Source of the DNA: Clostridia bacterium
Lineage (GTDB): Bacteria > Bacillota_A > Clostridia > Oscillospirales > Acutalibacteraceae
DNA: 5,101 bases
Direction of reading: 5' to 3'
Assembly (NCBI GenBank): GCA_024699005.1
Contig: JAILQN010000209.1
Coordinates: 1 to 5,101 of the forward strand
Each line of letters begins with the position of its first letter. Positions within the stretch are counted from its first letter, which is position 1. Below are positions 4,756 through 5,101 of this stretch, piece by piece. A program made the translations under genes and the position numbers. The notes beneath the pieces are model-generated. The model was given only the letters and a program-made list of their open reading frames with translations. It had not been told where the DNA came from and did no database searches.

Positions 4756-5101
4756 TGAAAGAAAGCCTGAAGCTTATCGAATGGAATGGCCCCATTCTCG
4801 CCGCCGTCGTAAAGATCGGTGTGGGACGCTCCTTCGATAACGAGCAGTTCTTTGTTGTCTGTATATTTGTTCCCGTCGATCATGTTATCATAGGCGTCCT
4901 TTCCAAAGTAGAAGGAGTGTGCTTTGTCGCCGTGCATAACCATCACTGCGCTTCTGATCTCGTTTGAGTACTTCAGGATAGGCTGATTCATGAACGACTC
5001 GCATCCTATAACGTTCCATCCATCGTTGGAGTTAAGGGATCTTGCGTGATAGCCCCTGTCTGTTTTGTAGTAAGCATAATAGTCCTTGACGAAGTATGGA
5101 G
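4701..5101 (-). CDS. Alpha/beta hydrolase, C-terminal part (runs in from right edge, 3' end disrupted)
   Basis: The minus-strand frame is open from the window edge (first full codon at 5099) and ends at TGA 4703-4701. Recognisable hydrolase sequence covers 5099-4758: PYFVKDYYAYYKTDRGYHAR, then NSNDGWNVIGCESFMNQPIL, SAVMVMHGDKAHSFYFGKDAYD, NKELLVIEGASHTDLYDGG and IPFDKLQAFF. The His of GASHTDLYD (codon 4823-4821) is the expected catalytic histidine, and the MHGDKAH segment follows the strand that usually carries or precedes the acid residue. The nucleophile serine lies beyond the window. Relatives usually end a few residues after an IPFDKLxxFF helix. Here the frame continues for 19 residues (HPTRSAG...), which are only the surface-repeat DNA read out of phase. 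The gene has lost its own last codons at 4755/4756 and acquired a foreign tail. The enzyme might still fold because the loss is terminal. The substrate (ester or other acyl group) is unknown. Confidence 0.75.
   Translation of the reverse strand, partial: PYFVKDYYAYYKTDRGYHARSLNSNDGWNVIGCESFMNQPILKYSNEIRSAVMVMHGDKAHSFYFGKDAYDNMIDGNKYTDNKELLVIEGASHTDLYDGGENGAIPFDKLQAFFHPTRSAGRATASCPGPTQ

Noticed and set aside
4359..4967. Plus-strand frames at 4359-4565 and 4755-4967
   Set aside because: Antisense to the surface repeats and the hydrolase, both of which have recognisable protein sequence on the minus strand. No ribosome site supports the plus frames.

Overview
The window looks like a chromosomal stretch from a moderately GC-rich member of the Clostridia (an Oscillospiraceae- or Christensenellaceae-like gut or rumen bacterium). 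The basis is inference: Shine-Dalgarno-led genes, a Firmicutes-style surface repeat protein with 78-residue units, an enzyme typical of carbohydrate-using anaerobes, and a GTGCAAT/ATTGCAC-rich intergenic repeat. No rRNA, tRNA, CRISPR array or recognisable transposase gene is present.

Layout, left to right. Positions 1-463 (minus strand) hold the start of an amidohydrolase-like TIM-barrel gene that runs off the left edge. It begins at a TTG codon. It is transcribed divergently from a DegT/DnrJ/EryC1/StrS-type PLP aminotransferase at 549-1715. The gap between them (464-548) carries a plausible minus-strand promoter. Positions 1716-1988 hold no gene. Nearly all of this gap is a 244-bp element bounded by 33-bp inverted repeats and containing two 86-nt-period tandem copies of a GC-rich, foldable unit. 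This is the most unusual object in the window. A 677-residue protein follows at 1989-4022: five predicted membrane helices, a glycoside-hydrolase-like (GHL10-type) barrel and a C-terminal beta domain. Its gene ends at a bidirectional terminator (4035-4068), which also serves the converging genes on the right.

The right end (4171-5101, minus strand) is a broken region. The C-terminal part of an alpha/beta hydrolase comes in from the right edge and is joined out of frame, at 4755/4756, to 2.5 copies of a 78-residue Ig/MBG-like surface repeat. The hydrolase frame runs out of phase into the repeat DNA and stops at 4701. The repeat frame has no start of its own and has a stop just upstream. This is either a real deletion or recombination scar, or an assembly chimera.

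How the genes may work together (inference only): the amidohydrolase-like protein, the aminotransferase and the membrane-anchored glycosidase-like protein could belong to one pathway for a sugar, amino sugar or cyclitol. The sequence does not identify the substrate. The repeat element sits between the last two of these and ends 6 nt before the Shine-Dalgarno of the glycosidase-like gene, so it is in a position to influence that gene's expression.
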